From: Holacanthus passer
Lineage: Eukaryota; Chordata; Actinopteri; Pomacanthidae
Direction of reading: 5' to 3'
DNA length: 64,000 bases
Assembly (NCBI GenBank): GCA_025331565.1
Contig: JAFREQ010000035.1
Span: 6,510,001 to 6,574,000 of the forward strand
Both the position numbers and the translations under genes were made by a program. The notes below the pieces were generated by a model. That model was not told where the DNA came from. It was given only the letters and a program-made list of their open reading frames with translations, and did not search any database. Positions 26,815 to 40,829 of the stretch are shown in pieces (the stretch's first letter is position 1; each line of letters begins with the position of its first letter).

Positions 26815-27288
26815 TGCATGCACTTTTGCACATCTATAAAACCAATAGACACGTTGCTTATTTCAAAAGCTGCAGCCAAAAAGAATAAAAAGTATCAATT
26901 GAAGCATATAAAATGGTTATTTCCCCCTTTTTAAAAAGTGCTTTTAAATGTGCATTCTCACACATGCAATTTAGCATTTGCACACACATACACACACATC
27001 ATGCACACACTTTTGCACATCTATAAAACCAGTAAACACTTTTCTTCTTTCTATAGAAAATGTAAAAATGTGCATGTGAGATAGTCATTCTCAAACGTGC
27101 AATGTAGCTTTTGCACACACACACAATGCATACGCCTTTGCACATTTATAAAGCCAATAAACACTTTTCTTATTTCTAAAGCTGCAGCCAAAAAGAAAAC
27201 AAGTATAAAATAAAAATGTAAAAATGTGCATGTGAGGTACAGCCGTTCTCACACATGCAATCCAGCTTTTGCACACACACCCACATCA
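26815..27288. repeat. Three imperfect tandem units upstream of kcnn2
   Basis: Units start at 26815, 27002 and 27127. Each begins with a TGCA(T/C)..TTTGCACAT(C/T)TATAAA block, continues with AAACACTTTTCTT-like and CTGCAGCCAAAAAGAA motifs (in units 1 and 3), and ends in a CACATGCAAT...TTTGCACACACAC block. Unit lengths are about 187, 125 and 162 bp. They lie 280-750 bp upstream of the kcnn2 long-form start and could overlap its promoter or 5'UTR, but no function can be shown. Confidence 0.75.
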
Positions 27289-28504
27289 TGCAGTGCCTAT
27301 TCATAAATTCCTGACTGATTTCCCCATGTATTGACTTCATAGGAAACACACGTATCTCCCTGTCGCCTCTGATTTACAAGACGCTGCTTGCATTGAGCTC
27401 ATTAGCCGCTGACCATGTGACCGTGCAGGCCTGTAGCACCTATACGACCGAGGCTCTCTCTCCTGTCTGCAGCCACCAGATTGATGTGACCGCTGCTGGC
27501 TGCGTTATTAATGGAGTAGAAGAGTTATATCACCCTGAGGAAATACAGCCAAACTGGCCGAGATTGAGCAGCCGGGGAGGCATAAACCACAGGCTGAAAC
27601 CCAATCATCCACACGCCCTGGTGTTGCAGCTGCAGCAACAAATTTAGTCTTAGGGGCTGTTCGAGGCTATATTGGAGTTGTGTTTTTGTATTTGTAGTGG
27701 GATTTTAGTCAGAGCTGCACGGTTTGCTCACAAGGCTTCAGATGCATTAGAGTCATAAAGTTCTCTCTCTCTATATATATATACACACCATCTGATCATC
27801 ATGGGACATCTGCAAAGTTGTAAAGGATGAGTTTTTCATTATGCATAAATGCTCATATGTATTTTTTTTTTTAAACATTGATTATGAAAATGTTGCTAAA
27901 AGCCAGTCCATCATGAAGTAACTTTGAGCACCGTGGTCAGACACACTCGCTCATTGATCACTACCAACCCTTTAATAAAACAATCCTTCTGCACAGGATC
28001 GCAATGCGCACTTACTCCTGATTGGCTGGAGCCGCACACCACGTGACACCTCCCACCTTTTTGAGGCGGAAGGTGGGTTTTTTCTCCCTCTTTGTGTGTG
28101 TAGAAACCAGTGAATGAAGACAGCCTGCATAAATTCAAGCCACAGCATGGACACTGGTGCTACATTTGTGTTATTATTCTGTGAGGGGGGAAAAATATTG
28201 AAGAGTTTTTCATTTAAAATGAATACTAATCTTTGTGTGTGGTTTCATTACCTGGGAGCATACATCCCACTTGTGTTGTTATTTTCCAGTTATCTTGATA
28301 AAACTCCACACAAAGTCGGCCTGTCTGTGTTTTTCCCTCATTTATCTTGAGTTTTCTCCCTGTCTTGGTTCTGTCTGCAATTTAATCAGAAACTCCCTAA
28401 TCACCACCTCAGCAGTTTTATTCCCTTCACATCTTTCTAGCGGTTATGAATTTTGTTTTATGAATCTGAAAGTTAATTGAACATTTACAAACACAGCCTA
28501 AGAG

Positions 28505-28505
<1 letters not shown>

Positions 28506-28551
<46 letters not shown>
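28506..28551. repeat. (ATCT)n microsatellite
   Basis: About 11 uninterrupted tetranucleotide units. Confidence 0.97.
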
Positions 28552-31179
28552 AGTACAGGATACTGAAGAACAATAATATCCATTATAAAAACATCAAGAT
28601 ATAAAATACATAAAAAAGCTTAAATACAATAATAGAATAATCTATATAATTACTTATATAGATTAATTATGTACACAGACCAGGACCTTGCTCATGGGGT
28701 CTGTGATTAGCCTTGTGATGGGTCCTAAAGGATAGTTCATTCATTCAGTTAGAGATTTATGATTAGGACACTATAATTAGCAGAAGTGCATTCATATTAG
28801 TCATACACATATTATTCATTCATGTTCTCCGTTACTGCCTGTGGAAGTGTGTTTTGCCCCCCCTAGTGGTGGAAATGGCAGCGGAGCCTGACATGCCAGT
28901 GTGGTTGAAAAGGAAGAAGCGAGGAGAAACATAATCTAGTGAGGTACTGACTCACAAAAGACAGACATGAGAGCTTTTATTAATTAATCTTGCTTCCTCC
29001 AGATAACATGTACACAGTAGACAGGTGTTTCAAATCACACATAGAGAGAAGGTGTACAGAGGTCATTCATAGTCCAAGATAGGCCTCTATCATCCACACA
29101 CATGCATTTAAATACTGTAATAAGTCTATAGGAGAATTCAATAATCCATCCCAATAAAGATTACTAACTCAAATTCCACATGGAATTAAATGTCTGTTAA
29201 AAAATGTAAATGTAATATAACATTTTGAAACATATTTACATTCATTCATTTTTACTCCGTTAGCTGTTTGCTGATTCCTACTGAATGTCTAATGTAGACA
29301 TATAGATGCAAGCTGCCATTAATTCCTATAGGCTTTGACAGTAATTCAGATCAAGTGTGGTTTTTATTCTGCAAAAAGCCAAGTGTGCTGAAACGGCTCC
29401 TGTGTTAGGTTCATGAATAAAACGTTTGCATCACAGTTGCTTGCATACAGCCCTCCCCTGCTTTGTGCAGCTTTCTTCAATCTCCTTCTGATGTACCTTG
29501 CAAGGGAAACATAATGCCGCCTCACACAATTACAGAGTCAGCACCACTTTACTCCCCAACTCCATGTGTTTACCTACTGGACTGTGTTTTGATCATCCTG
29601 ACAAGCAGGTAGAAAAATGCCGAGTGAGGTGAGTAGCAAAGTGAGCAGCCTGCTTAGGTTGACAGAAACAGCCACTCAGATGCTCAGTAGTCATCTCCCA
29701 GTTTCCTTTGGGTGAAGGTACTGGTCCATTAAGACCAACAACATCACGAACACCCTTGACCTCAATAGCTTCTTACTGAGAGTTGTGGCCATTCTTTACA
29801 AAGCTTTTTACTGAGTCTCCTCTTTTAAATGAACCTTTCAGACATGTTTTCACCTCAGAGAGATCTATACATTAGTACTATTACCACATGTATATTCCTA
29901 CAGTTTCTGCACATTCATGTATACTGAGCACATGAGCACATAATAATAGGTTATCTACATATAGGAAATCTAAAATGACAAATTATTCTTGCAGCATATC
30001 TGAGGCAGTCTTGCACCTGTGCCTCAAATGTATGTAGCTCTGAAAGTTATCAATATGTCTTTGCTTCAATGTCACCAAGACAAATTCCTGTACATTTTTT
30101 ATTGGAAAAAACACTGGCTGTTCAAAGGACATTGATTGCTTTTAAATTCCCATGATAAGATGAAAAATTGCTTTTGTTATGTTATTGTCATGTGCAAAGT
30201 TTTCATTTTGCTTCAGGATTTTTTAATAACTTCAAGGCCTCAGATGACTCCAACACCACATAAAAGAAAGCTCAAAGCAATGATTGAGGACTAGAACCTA
30301 AATGGCGCTAAATGCTAAACAATGCTTTAGTGTTAGACGATGGTTGTGAATGAAGGTTTTTCATCTTATTCATACACAAAAGTGATGTCAGGTGAGCAAT
30401 GGAGCCTTAAATCATCACCAGGACATGATGAGATAACTGTAAATTACAAATAAACTTCAGCTAATTACAGGTGTGCGTTGTCTAAATGCAGTTCATTTGT
30501 CCATTTGTGTACGTTTAAAGCATTTTAAAACCTTTATGGTTGTTAGAACAAACGGTTTAACTTGACTTAACTCAGTCTGTTGGTTGAGCTATGTGATATC
30601 ATATCTTTTCTTATCTTTTGTTTTGGTGTAGACCTTTCTGACCTTTCTATAATTTACCATCATGGCCTAAAAATCAAATTAAAACACCATCTTGATTGCT
30701 GCTGTCAGACAACACTGCAGTCGACTTTCAAGGACCTATTGATCAAAATGCCTTTAAATAGTGAAACTTCTGAAAAGTCCTTGAGCCAAACAAAAAAATC
30801 TAAGCTTCTGTGGTTGATATCTTCAGGTTCTAGTCATTTATGTTACAAAGGCTTTTCAGGACTTAAACACAACTTTATATATACTTAGGTTTTTGGAGTC
30901 TTAGAAAGCTAACAACATCAATACTGCAGGATTTGTTTGAATTTGGTGAATTCAATCTAATTAAATTTTAATAGGCTCATAGTTGCTTGACAGTTTTAAA
31001 GTTCTATTCATACCATGTACTTGAAAAATAAATTATTAAAACACAGAGAAAGCACCAGAAAATGCCTAAGCAGAATAATGATTATAATATTTTCCATATT
31101 TTATAACTGTTGATTATTATGTTTGTTAATAGCTGCATTTGTTAAAGGTCTAATTTGGTTGTTGTTGATTGTTCATCCA

Positions 31180-31607
31180 TCCGTCCATGTTGTGATGTTT
31201 ATTCGGAATATTTCCATCCACGCTTCTCCAGGAAGATCCCGAGGCGTTCCCAAGCCACAATAGTCGGTTATACTGGCTGCATTACTGCTGACACAGCACC
31301 AATCCACATATTGATCTCACACACTGTTTTTCTCTCACTCATGAACAAAACCCAGAGACACATAAATGCACTCCCAACCTGAGAAACACAGCCTCAGACT
31401 ACAGATTCGACAGCAAACCTCCACCTCTGATGAAGCCAACAGAACCACATCATCTGCAAAGAACAGAGAAGCACTTCCCCCTGAGATCCTATACATGACA
31501 CTCACAAACAAAATCACTGACAGGGAAAACCTTGGCAGACCCCACCTACCCACCCAGTTATATAAGGACTGAATGGCCTGGTTATATACAGGCTCTTGAA
31601 CCTGCAT
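31180..31607 (-). mobile_element. Decayed non-LTR retrotransposon (LINE) reverse-transcriptase fragment
   Basis: The minus strand encodes LFFADDVVLLASS; the FADD (YADD-type) catalytic motif of reverse transcriptase is at 31449-31460. Upstream is the typical FSLSVILF...YRISG approach to that motif. Further downstream on minus (31190-31260) is sequence resembling the LGxPRxxxGEAW-type 3' part of fish LINEs, in broken frames. It is short and frameshifted, so inactive. Confidence 0.7.
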
Positions 31608-34394
31608 TTACAAACTACTTGTCATTTGTGAACTTCACTGCAGTTGTGGGTGTTTTGAGGCTTCCCTGATGTGGCTCGATTCACAAATACATTTATTTAT
31701 TATTATTATTATTTATTATCTGTAGACAATCAGTCAGTCACGTAAGGAAAGATTTCAAGGGTATCATTTCATGTGCTCACATAAAAAGACATATGAATCA
31801 CAAAAAAACATATAAAGGACTGATGACTAAAACAGAAACATCACTGGGGTAAAATAAGTTGAAAAATAATAATGATATTAAATTTGAATAGCAATGAAAA
31901 CTACACACAAAAAGGGTTTAAATAAATAAATAACCTAATAAAAACCTGGCGTTTAATAAGCAAAACTATGAAAATTAGATCCATCCTTTCCCTAACATTT
32001 TCTAACAACTCCAATGTCACCCGCCTCCATTGTGCTGGAAATTAATTGAACATGATTTATTTAGCTTTGAGTCATATGGACACTGGATACCTGACTTGAG
32101 TGAGAAACTCACCCTCCAGCAGCATTCTGCACCTGTTTTCACTCCAATTCCTCCTCTAATGTCTCTGATACCTGAATCCAGAGGGCTTTGAGACGCGTCA
32201 CACCTGACAGAAGAGCCATTTGTGTTGAGCTGGAGATTTACTGGCAATCTGGTTTAAGTGCCACACTCAAGGGCATGATTGCACGATATAGCACATGGGA
32301 TTTTGATTCTCGGGTTTCAAGTTTATTTCCACGAGCAAAGTAATATACTGCCGCTGCGGCGGTTCATTAGAAATTTTTGTCATTTGTAATATGGAGAATG
32401 AGCCACGAGTCTGCATGCGTGGACAAGAACTCGCAGCCTAATTGGTCTGTCTGTCTTGTTATTTCATGCACATGAGTGTTTTATGGCCAGATGACGCTGG
32501 CCGACTGCGGATGAATGCATCATATAAAGTGAGTTTACTGACTGGTGGCACACTGACAACTTTGCAAGGACAAGATTGCCTGGTTACTTCACAAAAACAC
32601 ATTTGAGATATCTGAACATTAAAACCTTATGAACTGCTCTGTCTTCAGCTATACCCATCTGTTTCCTGCCACTGGAGATTAGAAAATTGATCCAATGTGA
32701 GTGGCACTTTGAGGACAAATTTGACAAGCTCTGCATATTTAATGTTTGAATTTTGTGTGTGTACGTTTGTATGTGCATCTGACAGAGAGAACCTGAAGGT
32801 ATGAGCCTTTGTCAATTTGTATAAGTACGAATTATGCTTGCAAACAGCATTGCTTTGTTGCTTTGAGCGCAGCTACAATGACGAGGGTTTATCCCAAAGT
32901 CTGACATGACCTACATCTTTCACCTTTGCTGCTCTTTGATCTCTTCAGGTCTGTAACCCATTAGCTCGTCCCATCATCCACCCACACATGAGGAAATGCC
33001 ACTTCAGTTGAGTCTTGCAGTCAAAAGTCAGATAAAACCCAATACGTCAAATTATGGTTTTTCAGGATAGTCTTTAGGAGTGTCTCTGTTTAGTTTTGAG
33101 CCTTTTTTTGGATTGCTGTTTATTGTACATGCAGTGAAGTCGCGCTTTGCTGCATTCATGTGGCTTTTATTTTAGCTTTGCTTAAAGTACATTCCTGTCG
33201 AGCAGTGCAAACTGACTGTTTCTGGAAATATTCAGCAGAGGCAGAGGAGAAGTTGTAAAAGCATTATCTGGTATAAGTCACCCTGCCCGGACTACAGTTC
33301 ACAGAGATAATGAGAATATAGTGAGTGTGTGTCTGAACCTGAAAAGCTCCTTGTAAAGTGAACCTGTGAGCCATTCATTATTCATCGTGATCAAGCGTTG
33401 CCATGACTCTCTGTCTACTTGGGAAGACCTTACGAGTTTGGCACGACTCCTTCAGTGTCGGTCGCTGCTGCCAAGTGTTTCTCTGACGGCCTGAAAAAAA
33501 AAGAGGCCAGACTCAGAGATACATACAGTGTTTAAGAAACGCACACTGAGCATATCAGATGTGCTACTGCCACCTCATGGCAAATTTATAATCAATGCAA
33601 AAGACTCTGAAAGTGACAGAGGGATGATGTTTTGATGATGCGCTTCACTGATTAGTCACAGCAACAACCTTGATGGTTGTTCATGCAGAACTTTGTGATA
33701 CTTGACCGAGTACTCAAAGGTTTTTCGCTGAAGAGAAAGAGAAAAAAATTTCATCAGATCTTTAAATATCAAATTTGACTTGATGGTGCTTTAACCATTT
33801 GTTATTTCCATTTTACAAAAAAGGTGGACATTTTCCAAGGTGTTGCTATTTAAATGTATTATATATTTGGTCGCGTGTGTGCATGTGTCCATTCCTCAGT
33901 ACTCTTAACCACTTGGCGGAGATCTGCCCTCTGTTGAGTGGACTCTTCTAGTTATGTTTGTGTTAGATATGAATATAATCACCTCTGGGGATAAAAAGTT
34001 TGAAGACACTTTGTATAACACCACACTATAAATGCTCAGATAACAGTAAATGCCATTTTGATAATTGTAATGGGAAAAAAATGAATAACGGCTCCCATGA
34101 AAATGCTGAAGTGACATTTAGTATTTGTCTTGTCTGTCTCTGGGAAGAAAGTTATGAAACAGTTTAGCTGGCTGACTTCAATAGAGACGCATGCCAGTGA
34201 TTAATGTCACACTTCCATTAAACTCAGGGGCTCACAACAGATAGATTAAACAAAGAGTCTGTGGCAACATTAGTGGCTCTGTGAAGCTGTACTTAGACAC
34301 AGCTCTCTTTTCTATAAAAGTGTCTCGAAATAAAATGTGTTAATGTTCTTCTTATTAAGCTTTCACTGCTTTCAGTATCGAGGTGCCTGAGTGG

Positions 34395-34915
34395 AGCATG
34401 CATGAATGCCTGCACCGAATTTCATGGCGATCTATCTAATGGTTGTTGAGATATTTTAATGAGGACCAAAGTGGTGGACCACATGTCAAACGTATCCCCA
34501 CCACTATTGTAAAACATCCAGTTAACCTTACTATTTGTACCTATTGTGTTTCCTGTTGTATTCTGAAGGACGAACATCTCCTGTCCCTTCACCTCCTGCT
34601 CCTGTCACCCGCCCCAGGTCATCCCCATATATGTTCCTCTGTTTTCTTTCTTCCTTGCCATATTGCATTTGTTGTGCATTTGTTGTACCTTGTTCCTAGC
34701 TCTCCCCTAATCTCTAGTATTAGTATTTATGGTTTCTTGACCTTTGCGTTGTTCCCTGGTTTTTGGATTTTGCTTTCTCCCTGCCTGGATTTGTTTGTTT
34801 GTTCTGGACTGACCTCCTCTGTCACACCGCCCGGTATTTCAGTAAAGGCTGTGCTCCTCTCTGTGTCTGCACCTCTAACCTACCAGATACATTATTTGGT
34901 AAATGTGTAACAGCA
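34395..34915 (+). repeat. Interspersed repeat fragments
   Basis: 34395-34490 holds ATGCCTGCACCGAATTTCAT and GTTGTTGAGATATTTTAATG, the same core as 19590-19660. The following pyrimidine-rich part (34540-34870), with TTTTGGATTTTGCTTTCTCC and CAGTAAAGGCTGTG, resembles the 3' part of a dispersed teleost repeat. Its ORF is probably fortuitous. Confidence 0.4.
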
Positions 34916-36244
34916 GCACAAGCAGAGTAGAGAGATAAAGTCTGTACAGTAAGTCACTCAGTAATGTCAGTTATACTATAATAGCCCCACCTTGGTGACC
35001 TTAGCAAACATTATTCATCATAAGCTACTGGTTATAGCAGATCAAGAACGGCAGGAGCAGCAGTGCGTTTTGTTGCTTTGAATTCATCTTTTCATTTGGA
35101 GAGTAAGAATGTGTTATTTCTTCTTTCAAAAGTTGAGCAGCTTTATTTTTAAGTCAGTGATGTTCACGGTTCTGAGACCGACGTGTCCTTCACACACCAG
35201 ACCTGCAGTCCCTGCTTTATAGGGAGATTTCAAAAGAAGAGCGCACACACATCTGTGTTTTGTTCGCATCAGGAGGTCTGACAAAAAGACTTCCAGATTC
35301 TCAAAATAGCTTCAATCCAACAATAAAGTTGACGACGCTCAGCTGATTTGCATTTGAACAGCTGGTCTTGCACGTTATTGTTACTGAGGAGAAACCAGAC
35401 CTTTGTAAAATGTGCATTGCAAGGAGTCTGATACCAGTGGTGTAATATTATCCTGCATTAGCACGTGGCTAAAAAACACTATGTACCTTATCAAGGAACT
35501 GCTTTGTTGCTCAAAAACAAGATAGTGTAACTTGTGCTAGCTGAGGTTTTCGTATGTTACAGTTGCACAACTGAGGATGTAGCTGTTTCTTCTGTGATCC
35601 AATTTCAGGCTTTTCCATTTCCTCTCTTTGTTCTCAGTGGCAATAAAACCAGTCATCCTTCTCCTCTGCCTTCGTCAGGTGCAGCATATCCCCCAGTTCC
35701 CATTTATAATCAGTATCTGCTCTCACTTTTCCCTCCTCACACACAATGAAGCGCATCTCTGTGTTTCTCACTCTGATCTCAATGCCCTAATTTCTTCTCT
35801 TCCCTCCCCATTGTTTCTCTCACTCCGGCTCTGAAGGAACAAAGTGGCACTTTTTAGCTCCTTCACCAGGATGTCTTTCATGTGTCTTATCAGACGCCTT
35901 CAGGAATTCAAACGGCCTCACACTTTTAGCATAGTTTACACGCTGAGAACAAGTCGGTCTAACAGCTTAATTCAGCGAGTTTCCAAAGTAAAAGACAATG
36001 CACAATGGTCCTTGCAGTGAGTCTCAATAATGTTGACTCCTTAAGAAATATCACTACTTATGACTTATGAATTGTGCAGTGTTGCTACCTGCAGTGTTGA
36101 AGTTGAAGCCTGATCACTGAAAGAAAGTGGAAATATTTTTTTCTTAATTGACCACAACAAGGAAACAGTCACAAATAATATTTCTTTTGCATGTATAGTC
36201 AGCAGCATGGCTTTAGGGACACTGATATCTACCAGTCAGTTCAC

Positions 36245-36530
36245 TAAATGTCAACAATATGGGATGGATTACCATGTGATTCATGGTTCCCAGACAACAA
36301 ACCCTATGACTTTGGTGATCCCCTGACATTTCCCCCAGTGACACCAGGGGGTCAAGGGTTTCACTTATTCAGTGAAATATCTCAACATCTAGAGAGATTG
36401 ATCAGTACAAACATTCATGGTTCCCAGATGATAGATCCTAATGATTTTGGGGATCCCCTGACTTTTTTATACCACCACCATGAGGTTGACATTTGCAGCT
36501 TTGAGTGAAATTTTGACAATTTTAATCGTA
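36245..36530 (-). repeat. Two adjacent copies of a LINE-like repeat tail
   Basis: ATTCATGGTTCCCAGA..ATGA(C/T)TTTGG(T/G)GATCCCCTGAC occurs twice, about 130 bp apart (36280 and 36413), with GTGAAATATCTCAACATCTAGAG between the copies. This is the reverse orientation of the repeat core at 34410-34480. It gives an ORF with no protein similarity. Confidence 0.55.
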
Positions 36531-36962
36531 CGTTAGGACTTGGTGATGGTGGTGTTGTATTTAGTTTATCACTGTCCATAAAATTATTGTAATCACTCAG
36601 ACGTGTCATTTAGCAATGATTTTGTATGTTTTGAGTTGTAGTCAGAAGAGGTCAACAATGATACCTCTGTGCATTCATCAGTGGTTACTTATTATTCCAA
36701 TGAGTCTGTGCAGTGCAGTAGTGTTTGTTTCATTAAAGTATGGTTCTGGGTTGTGTATAAATTGATACAGATGATATGTAAAAAAAAAAAAGCTTACAAT
36801 GCTTCTGTTTTCACACACTGTCAACCGTTCCTGCTTATGTCAAGCTGTAAATTGAGCCTCTCTGGCAGCTGCAAGGGCTTTCATCTAATCCAGAAAACAG
36901 TCCTTCTGACAGCTTTTTAGAAGTTTCATTCTCTCAGTGATCTGTCTGGAGGGTGTTGTCAC

Positions 36963-37054
36963 CTGAAGCCACCGCCTCCCGGAGACGATGCGGGACAGCC
37001 GTCAGCAGCTCCTTCCTGGAGGTCAGCCGGGTGACATCTGGCAGGACAGTCTGC
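36963..37054 (-). other. Orphan exon-like segment, unassigned
   Basis: On the minus strand a good acceptor (TTGCTCTGTGTCAG) precedes 92 nt that are open in phase and end in TTCAG|gtgaca. The frame beginning one base in reads QTVLPDVTRLTSRKELLTAV followed by PHRLREAVAS, with GC-rich codon choice unlike the AT-rich surroundings. I do not recognise the protein and found no partner exons nearby. It may be a lone exon of an unannotated gene, a remnant, or chance. Confidence 0.25.
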
Positions 37055-38185
37055 CTGACACAGAGCAATATCGTAGGAGGCTTCTGTTTTTAGTTCGGCG
37101 TTGGCCTTGATAGAATCAGGTTTGGGTATACAGCTCTCACAAGACACAGATGAGAGGACGTGCTTGATTGCATCATTTTGTTATGAAGACAAATCCACCA
37201 AGTTCGCCAGGTTGTGGTTAACATGCAAACTTCTAAAGCTCACCAATTACTGCCTTACATCTTTTTTTTCCTTGCAGGAGTCTCTGCAGGTTGCCCAATG
37301 ACCTCACGCGGATGATAACGTTTCAGAAAGTCCCCGTGCCTGACCAAGCAATAATCCAGCACATATCTCCTCACACGTCATTTTTTACACCATGCACAGT
37401 GTCTTTATGCTAAGATAAGCAAACTGCCTGCGAGAAGTAGACTCATAAATAATGTATAGATTGTGGTAGAATGGTACTGTTCATACAAACAGGAGTATGC
37501 ACGCACATGCAAACCAAAGAGGGCAGATGCTGAACTGAAGGTGAGCAAGTCATGAAATAAGCAAATGGACAGCTCACACACTGCAGGGCTCCAGCGTCCA
37601 CTTCTTTATTGCACCATTAAGTCCAAAATGGACTTAGAGGTGCTATAAACACTTAAATGCTGATCTATTCTTTTAAGGATTGTGGATCTGTCAACATCCG
37701 CCCGTTGGGATTTTAGGGCCACATGCATCTCGAAAAGGCTCCTTGAAATGATATAGTAATTTCTTAATGTAATATAATTCCCGATTCTACACTTTAAACC
37801 AAAGGGAATTCATGACTGTTGTGCAGAACGACATTCAGATTCACACTTTTTCCAGGAAGTTCTTGGCCAGATGTTGTTAATAAAAAAAAAAAAAAATCAG
37901 TTTCACAGTTAGAAGTTTTAGGTCACAGTTTTCGAAACTTTAATAGATCACATGACAATAATTAACTTTTTTTTTTTTGCAGTATCTAGTCTTTTATAAT
38001 CTTTCGACATACATAACTGACAAACACACGGATACCAAGTCTGGTGGTTGTTTTATCACTATCTATTCCTCTTTGGCCTGAAAAGAAAGTTAATCATTTC
38101 AGGGCAGAGTTAAGTGTCTGTCGACCAGTTTAACATGTGAATGAGTTCAACAGACTGCAGACATGACAGCGACCAGACACTAGCT

Positions 38186-40772
38186 ATGCCACAGTACTTA
38201 ACACTCCTGGTAGGTAATATTTTAAATTATTTTGTGTGTCTACATCATATTTTCTTTCTTTTTAGGATGAAGGTTCAGATTAGGCTCTATTAAATGAAAA
38301 TTTACCCCAGATACTACATTTAATTAAATGCTCTGAGTGATTGCAGAGGCATCAAAACCAACATAAGTAATTTAACATAGATACTGACAAATATATGCAT
38401 TGGGAAATGTGTTCATGAAAAAGTAGAATTTAATGATCCAACATAAAGCAAAATGTACTTACATTTGTCGTTTTTAACTGTTTGCATGCTCAATTTCTGC
38501 AGCTAGAATGTCCTCTTGTAATCGCTGCCATTTTTGTGTCTGGCATTGGTGGAACATTTCAATATGGATTCAGCATATCTGTGATGACTTCCCCGTCTAC
38601 TGTGAGTGCAATAAAATCATGCTGAAGTTGACTTTTGTAAAATGTATTAACACTTTCCAAATCAACTATAAACTGTATTATGCTTTTATATCTAACTTTT
38701 TATAACTAAACTGAAAATGACACTAACTGTACATAATTGCAGTTCATAAAGGAGCTGGTGAACAAAACATGCATGCAGAGATACAGCGTCTACTTGGATG
38801 AGTGGCAGGTTTCTCTCATCTGGTCCTTCACCGTGTCTATTTTCTGCATCGGCGGGTTACTTGGGTCAATGGTGGTTATTCCACTGGCCACCAAACTTGG
38901 GAGGTCAGTGTAGACAGAAGACGCAACTTTAATTAATGTAGCATTGACAAAGACAGACAAAATTAAACTTTTATCTTTTGTTTCCTGTTTTTTTAAATGA
39001 TGCCTTCAGGCTTTAACACAGAAGTCTCCATCTCCCTGTTCCCTGCAGAAAGCGATGCCTTTTGTTAAACAATTTTGTGGCTATAATTGGAGCTGTGTTG
39101 ATGATGTTGAGCCGAACAGCAATGTCCTTCGAGATGATCATGGTGGGACGATTTCTCTATGGCATCAATTCAGGTGAACCTACTGTATGAGGAAACTCAT
39201 TACATCTTTCTCTTTTTCATAGATGGCTGCTCCATCACTCTCAGCTCCCCATTTAACCCTACAGACAATCGATTTCTATTTATACTTGTCACTATTATAT
39301 TTCGAAGTTTCTAGGCCATTTGTCACCCAGTTATTGATCATTATTGACTCTTCTCAAAATATATGATTGCCTTGTGTACGCCTCTAGGAGTCGGCCTCTC
39401 GGCTCAAACCTTATACATTGTCGACTGTGCCCCCAAGAGGCTGCGAGCGATGGTGGGTGTGACCGTCGCTACCTTCATCTCCTGTGGGAAGTTTTGTGGT
39501 CAGTTGCTGGGGATCAGGTGAGGTGATCGACGTCATTGATACTGTGGAGAGTCAAGTAATGGGCCAGCTGGTGGCAGGTTCAAATGACAACTTGCACGTG
39601 GACGGAACTGTCCTGAAGACCCATGGTGTCCACTTTTATCTAGTGTCGTCATCAAACCAGTTTAAATTGTCCAATAGTTTGGTTTTTGACATTCCCATCA
39701 GCCTGAGCTCTAATTTGTGTTTAGTGCTAATTAGCAAAACATATTCAAATAAGGGTTGAATCGACGTCAACTGGACTTGGTTGTAGATTCTTGAAGACAT
39801 TTCACTTCTCATTCAAGAAGCTGAGCTGAAAAAGCTTCTTGAATGAAAAATATACCAAGTCCAGCTGACGTCAATTTTCTAGGTTTTGGACATCATTTTA
39901 ATTAGTTATGATAATATATAACTTTTTTTAATTCATTCATTCAAGTCATGTTACCTTGTTCCCAGATCTCAGCAATTAACCTGGTATATACAATGGTAAT
40001 ATTACTGATGATGATGATGCCAAAACTGCAAAAATATGACAACAGTTTTAGATGACCATTACATTGAACTGTGACAGCTCCAGTGTTGCATGATGTTGAA
40101 GATGATGTTGGCCTTGCAGTGAGTTACTCGGTACAGAAGAGAGGTGGCCCTGGCTGCTTGGTTTCAATGCTTTCACTGCGATAGTCCAGCTCTCCACCCT
40201 GCCCTTCCTGCCAGAGTCTCCCAGGTTCTTGCTGCTGGACAGAGAAGACCGCCAGGCCTGTGAGAAAGGTGTGGCTTCACGGGATCCTTTCCACAAATAA
40301 ATTCATTTTTTAAAGTTTGTTGTAATGATCTGTGGTGTCCTTGATCTGCTGCTTTGCCACACTCCCCCAGCTTTAAGGAGGCTATGGGGCGACAAGGACC
40401 ACAGCCTCGTGGTGGAGGAGATGCTGGAGGAGAAAGCTGTCTTGCAGAGCGTTCGCAGCCACTCGGTGATGGAGCTGTTTCAGAACCGATCGGTCCGCTG
40501 GCAGGTCCTCACCATCATCGTGACCTTCACCACGCTGCAGCTCAGTGGCATCAACGCTGTGAGTGATATGAAATACACTGAACACTCTTTTGTGCAAGAT
40601 TGGTAAAATGTTAACTGCACTTTGGGGTACAGTCCATTCTTTTGCATAACGGTTCACCTGTTTTTAGGTAATGTTGTGTGCAGAGTTAATGATCAGCATT
40701 AGACCTGTATGTCCCAAACATGAAGACCACTAAATGCATTGTTTGTGTTGAGCAATGCTGAAGCTATCTGTC

Positions 40773-40829
<57 letters not shown>

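Larger units (their letters stand above)
27289..38185. other. Intergenic region between kcnn2 and the slc2a11-like gene
   Basis: About 11 kb running from upstream of kcnn2 (minus) to upstream of the transporter (plus). It holds an ATCT microsatellite, a decayed LINE, several interspersed repeats and one orphan exon-like segment (36963-37054). kcnn2 regulatory elements may be here, but I cannot identify any from the sequence alone. Confidence 0.6.

Noticed and set aside
26319..26888. 189-aa plus-strand ORF opposite kcnn2 exon 1
   Set aside because: It is a shadow of the GC-rich kcnn2 first exon. It contains low-complexity Arg/Ala/Cys sequence, has no family resemblance, and runs on into non-coding sequence.
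27020..27160. TATAAA sequences in the upstream repeat units as TATA boxes
   Set aside because: They are on the plus strand, opposite to kcnn2, occur once in each repeat unit, and no plus-strand gene follows.
34443..34910. 155-aa plus ORF
   Set aside because: Leu/Ser/Pro-rich translation of a pyrimidine-rich repeat, with no domain and repeat sequence on both sides.
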